Below, in pieces: positions 40,889 to 43,510 of a DNA stretch of 43,510 bases. This DNA comes from Planctomycetota bacterium (GTDB taxonomy: Bacteria > Planctomycetota > Planctomycetia > Gemmatales > Gemmataceae), in contig JACPZP010000181.1 in NCBI GenBank assembly GCA_016195405.1, positions 1 to 43,510 of the forward strand, written 5' to 3'. The notes under the pieces were generated by a model, which had not been told where the DNA came from, made no database searches, and was given only the letters and a program-made list of their open reading frames with translations. How positions within the stretch are numbered: the first letter of the stretch is position 1; each line of letters begins with the position of its first letter. Position numbers and translations under genes: made by a program.

Positions 40889-41830
40889 TCACTTCTTATC
40901 CAGCACGCGGTTGTCCAGCACGCGGTTGTCCAGCACGCGGTTGTCCAGCACGCGGTTGTCCAGCACGCGGATGCGCAATTCATGCTCGGCGCGAAACTCC
41001 ACTTGGGATTGCTTGCCGAGCGATTCAATCAAGATGTCGCCCTGCATTTTGAGCGATTTCTCGCCACGGATCAGGCGGCCCTTTTGAGCGTTGAATGCGA
41101 AGTTGCCGCCGCCCTCGGCGCTTTTCAGATTCCCTTTTAGAACCTTGAAAACATCGGCGCCCGTGCCGGCCCCGGCGCTCGCGGGCTGATAAGTCATCTT
41201 GACCCCATGGCTCACTATGTGTTCGTCATCCTTCTCTCCCTCATAGACGTATTCGAACACGGATTTCAATGCGCCGAAGGGCGGCGCGGCCTCCGTCGCC
41301 GTGCGCTTCCATTTGTCCCCTTTGGCGACCGCCCGGTCCGGAAGAAATCCAAAGATCTCCTCCAATCCATCCCGGAGCGATTCCTCCGAGAGAAGCGCCC
41401 GCAATGTCTTCTCGACGTCCGCCTTGTTCTCGGCAAGCTTCTTGACAAAGGTGTCGTAGCCTTCCAAACGTGTAATTCGGCCATGCGGGGTGAGCGTCAC
41501 CGTGAGACTCTGACCTTTCATTTTTTCCGCCAGCTTCTCGTCCACGCCGCCCGTCAGGCCGGGGCCGTTCGTCTTGATGGAGACGCCGTCGATGGTCAGC
41601 AGCAGCACGGCGGTCCGGGCGTTTTTTTCGCTGACGGCGACCGTGGTTAGCCATTTGCTGGTGGTTTCTTGCGTGAAAGTCTTGCCGTTGACGTCGATGA
41701 TCTGCTTCTGGGTGTAGATCCGCTCCAGCGCGAAGCTGTCTCCTTCGGCGAACTTCCATTCGAGCCGCGTCTGGGCGAGCGCGGGCTGCGCCCAGGCAAA
41801 CAAAAGGAAACAAGCAAGCCTGCGGGTCAT
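40889..41830 (-). CDS. secreted DUF6263-like protein with C-terminal VLDNR repeats
   Basis: ATG 41830 with GAGGGA upstream gives a signal peptide (MTRRLACFLLFAWAQPALAQ) and a 313-residue protein. The body (RLEWKFAEGDSFALERIYTQ, LTPHGRITRLEGYDTFVKKL, LPDRAVAKGDKWKRTATE) resembles the DUF6263 family of exported planctomycete proteins; this name is from memory. The C terminus ends with four VLDNR repeats and VLDKK, encoded by the tandem repeat at 40901-40970. It is coupled to the VWA protein. Confidence 0.75.
   Translation of the reverse strand: MTRRLACFLLFAWAQPALAQTRLEWKFAEGDSFALERIYTQKQIIDVNGKTFTQETTSKWLTTVAVSEKNARTAVLLLTIDGVSIKTNGPGLTGGVDEKLAEKMKGQSLTVTLTPHGRITRLEGYDTFVKKLAENKADVEKTLRALLSEESLRDGLEEIFGFLPDRAVAKGDKWKRTATEAAPPFGALKSVFEYVYEGEKDDEHIVSHGVKMTYQPASAGAGTGADVFKVLKGNLKSAEGGGNFAFNAQKGRLIRGEKSLKMQGDILIESLGKQSQVEFRAEHELRIRVLDNRVLDNRVLDNRVLDNRVLDKK
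40901..40970 (-). repeat. 15-bp tandem repeat in the end of a secreted-protein gene
   Basis: The plus-strand unit CAGCACGCGGTTGTC occurs four times exactly (40901-40960) and a fifth time in part. On the minus strand it encodes VLDNR units immediately before the stop codon. Perfect identity of the copies indicates recent expansion. Confidence 0.95.
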
Positions 41831-42052
41831 TGCGTTGATCCCTCGGGGAAGTGTCAGGGGTGGCCAGCGCCGGTTTCCATTGAACCATATTTCTGCGGCG
41901 TTGTCTCGTCCAGGAGAAGAAAACACGCTGGGGACGCGTCAATTTTCCTTGTCCGAATATGATCTCTCGCGCGGGTTGCCGCGTAGTATTTAGTAGAAAC
42001 CAATGGAAGGGGCTTTTTCTTTCCCCTTCCGCGTAACGAGGAGATGCCAACG

Positions 42053-43456
42053 ATGAAACGACTTCCCATCGCCCTATTCTGCTTGCTCGCCGGGCTCGGG
42101 CTCGGCGCCTATCTCGTCGGTTCCTTCACCCACGGCCAGCAGGCAAACCCAGCAGCCCAGGCCGTCCCCGGCGAGTTGGTGTCCTATCGCGACATCGTCA
42201 AAAAAGTCCTTCCCGCCGTCGTCAGCATTGAGACCAAGGCCAAACCTCTGCAAACGAACGGCAAACGGCCGGGAACTCCGCTGCCTGACAATCCCCAAGT
42301 CCCCGAAGAATTTCGCAAGTTCTTCGAGCAACACCGCTTCGACGAGGGTCAAGAACTGCCCCGATTCGGCTTCGGCTCCGGGTTCTTCATGGACCCGACC
42401 GGCGTTATCCTGACGAATTTTCACGTCGTCGACGGCGCCGACCAAGTGTCCGTGCACTTGCAAGATGGCCGCGTGCTCAACAGCCGCAGCATCAAGCTCG
42501 ACCGCCGCACCGACCTGGCCGTAATCGTGCTTGACGACAAAGGCCCGTTCCCCAGTCTCGAGTTTGGCGACAGCGACGCCATGCAGATCGGCGACCACGT
42601 CTTGGCGGTCGGCGCTCCTTTCGGACTCACCGGGACCGTCACCCACGGCATCGTCAGCGCCAAAGGCCGCGATCGCATGAACATGAACATGTATGAGGAC
42701 TTCCTGCAGACCGACGCGGCCATCAATCCCGGCAACTCCGGCGGACCGCTCGTCAACCTCGACGGCAAGGTCGTAGGCATCAATGCGGCCATCAAGAGCC
42801 GATCGGGCGGTTTCCAAGGCGTGGGCCTGGCGATCGCCAGCAACCTGGCCGGCAAAGTCTCCAAAGCGCTCCGCACCGACGGCGTCGTCCATCGCGGCTA
42901 CCTGGGCGTGCAAATTCGCGAACTCGATCCCGAAGTCGCCTCGCGCCTCGGCATCGCCAAGGGCACTGGCGTGGTCGTTGCCGAAGTCTTTGACAACACC
43001 TCCATCGTCGCTGATCTGCCTCTTAACAAAGCGGTGGAAATCAAGATCATGCGCGACAACCAAGCGCTTGACATGCCGGTGATCATCGAAGAGCAGCCGA
43101 TGCAATTCGGCAGCGCCCGCGTTCCGGCGCAGCGCGATGCCCGGCCGAAATCCGGAGTCGCCATCGACAAGATCGGCGTCGAAGTCAACGATCTGACCGA
43201 CGAGATTGCCGAGGCCTCCGGCTTTCGCAAGGGAACGCAAGGCGCCATCATCACACGCGTCGAACCGGGCAGCATCGCTGAGTCTGCTGGCCTGCGCAAA
43301 GGTATGCTAATCGCAAAAGTCGAGAACCAGAAGGTGACAGCCGCCGCCGCCGTTCGACAGGCTCTGGAATCCGCCGACCTTTCGAAGGGCGTCGTGCTCC
43401 AAGTGCAGTCGCCCCAAGGCGGCACGAATTTCGTGATGCTCAAGTCACAAGGATGA
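42053..43456 (+). CDS. HtrA/Deg-type serine protease
   Basis: ATG 42053 has GAGGAG 9-14 bases upstream; the ATG at 42044 lies too close to it. The 467-residue product has a signal anchor (residues 4-24) and a trypsin-like domain with His124 (TNFHVVDGAD), Asp154 (RRTDLAVIVLD) and Ser229 (NPGNSGGPLV). Two PDZ domains should follow. The second (GVEVNDLTDEIAEASGFRKG to LKSQG) is complete. The first runs YLGVQIRELDPEVASRLGIA, GVVVAEVFDNT, then directly IVADLPLNKAVEIKIMRD. The middle of PDZ1, normally AGLKxGDVI and about 25 more residues, is missing. Deg proteases degrade misfolded envelope proteins. Confidence 0.9.
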   Translation: MKRLPIALFCLLAGLGLGAYLVGSFTHGQQANPAAQAVPGELVSYRDIVKKVLPAVVSIETKAKPLQTNGKRPGTPLPDNPQVPEEFRKFFEQHRFDEGQELPRFGFGSGFFMDPTGVILTNFHVVDGADQVSVHLQDGRVLNSRSIKLDRRTDLAVIVLDDKGPFPSLEFGDSDAMQIGDHVLAVGAPFGLTGTVTHGIVSAKGRDRMNMNMYEDFLQTDAAINPGNSGGPLVNLDGKVVGINAAIKSRSGGFQGVGLAIASNLAGKVSKALRTDGVVHRGYLGVQIRELDPEVASRLGIAKGTGVVVAEVFDNTSIVADLPLNKAVEIKIMRDNQALDMPVIIEEQPMQFGSARVPAQRDARPKSGVAIDKIGVEVNDLTDEIAEASGFRKGTQGAIITRVEPGSIAESAGLRKGMLIAKVENQKVTAAAAVRQALESADLSKGVVLQVQSPQGGTNFVMLKSQG

Positions 43457-43483
43457 CTTTGTCGCTCCATTGACCAACGTTTA

Positions 43484-43507
43484 GCCGCGAGCCAGCGGCG
43501 AGCGCGG
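43484..43507. repeat. CCGCGAGCC/AGCGGCGAGCG repeat fragment
   Basis: GCCGCGAGCCAGCGGCGAGCGCGG at the window end resembles the left part of the gltB insertion (CCGCGAGCCGAGCGGCAGCG). It runs to the edge, so its extent is unknown. Confidence 0.4.
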
Positions 43508-43510
43508 ACG

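Noticed and set aside
40901..40970. Riboswitch or attenuator from repeated stems
   Set aside because: The repeat is coding, in frame and directly before the stop codon; the period of 15 bases is explained by codon units.

Overview
The window looks like a chromosomal segment of a Planctomycetota bacterium, probably near the Gemmatales/Pirellulales. The inference rests on gene content: a DUF1501 protein at the left edge, a secreted PQQ propeller, a Ser/Thr kinase with the typical planctomycete N-terminal extension, a PP2C phosphatase with an MJ0042-type zinc-finger head, many secreted proteins of plain repeat architecture, and a fairly high GC content. No rRNA, tRNA, CRISPR array, integrase or intact transposase was recognised.

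Layout. 1-7332 (+): tail of a DUF1501 protein, a small membrane protein, a YVTN propeller plus a retropepsin-like aspartic protease, a secreted Ntn-hydrolase, a strong terminator, a PQQ propeller translationally coupled to an acyltransferase-like membrane protein, and a GDSL hydrolase. 7339-10375: a CPBP membrane protease (-), a conserved hypothetical (+) and a YcxB-like protein (-). 10440-12782 (-): overlapping small genes around an endonuclease/exonuclease/phosphatase protein, with a YdeI-type gene fragment. 12817-14885 (-): a VapBC-type pair sitting next to a duplicated tail of the neighbouring TPR-like gene. 15310-16121: tryptophan 2,3-dioxygenase, frameshifted in a GA tract. 16233-20886 (-): a GIDE-LemA fusion, a secreted PPC-like protein and two PP2C phosphatases. 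20965-23206: a toxin-antitoxin cluster with an intact DUF433/DUF5615 pair, a decayed copy of the same kind in the opposite orientation, HigBA, and a frameshifted Xre fragment. 23396-26905 (-): a membrane/coiled-coil protein, a kinase lacking the VAIK segment, and a PPC-thioredoxin fusion. 27507-28445: an RRM protein facing a decayed ParS/RES toxin-antitoxin pair. 28585-35784 (+): a LysR regulator with a possibly leaderless promoter, then gltB and gltD. 35818-41830 (-): a degenerate HAD-like protein, a CinA-NMN adenylyltransferase fusion, a leucine-rich-repeat protein, a VWA protein and its coupled secreted partner. 42053-43456 (+): an HtrA protease with a shortened first PDZ domain.

How the genes work together. 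LysR-gltB-gltD forms a clear nitrogen-assimilation unit. The two PP2Cs and the kinase belong to the usual large planctomycete phosphosignalling repertoire. Three themes stand out. Toxin-antitoxin genes are numerous and mostly dying. Short sequence elements have been accommodated inside or at the ends of genes: a REP-like element in frame in gltB, and 13-15 bp tandem duplications at three gene 3' ends. Several signalling or protease genes carry in-frame deletions that remove key parts (kinase lysine, HtrA PDZ1). The best candidates for less-described biology are the GIDE-LemA/PPC/PP2C cluster, the CinA-NMNAT fusion and the gltB insertion. All functional statements come from motif reading by eye; no database search was run.
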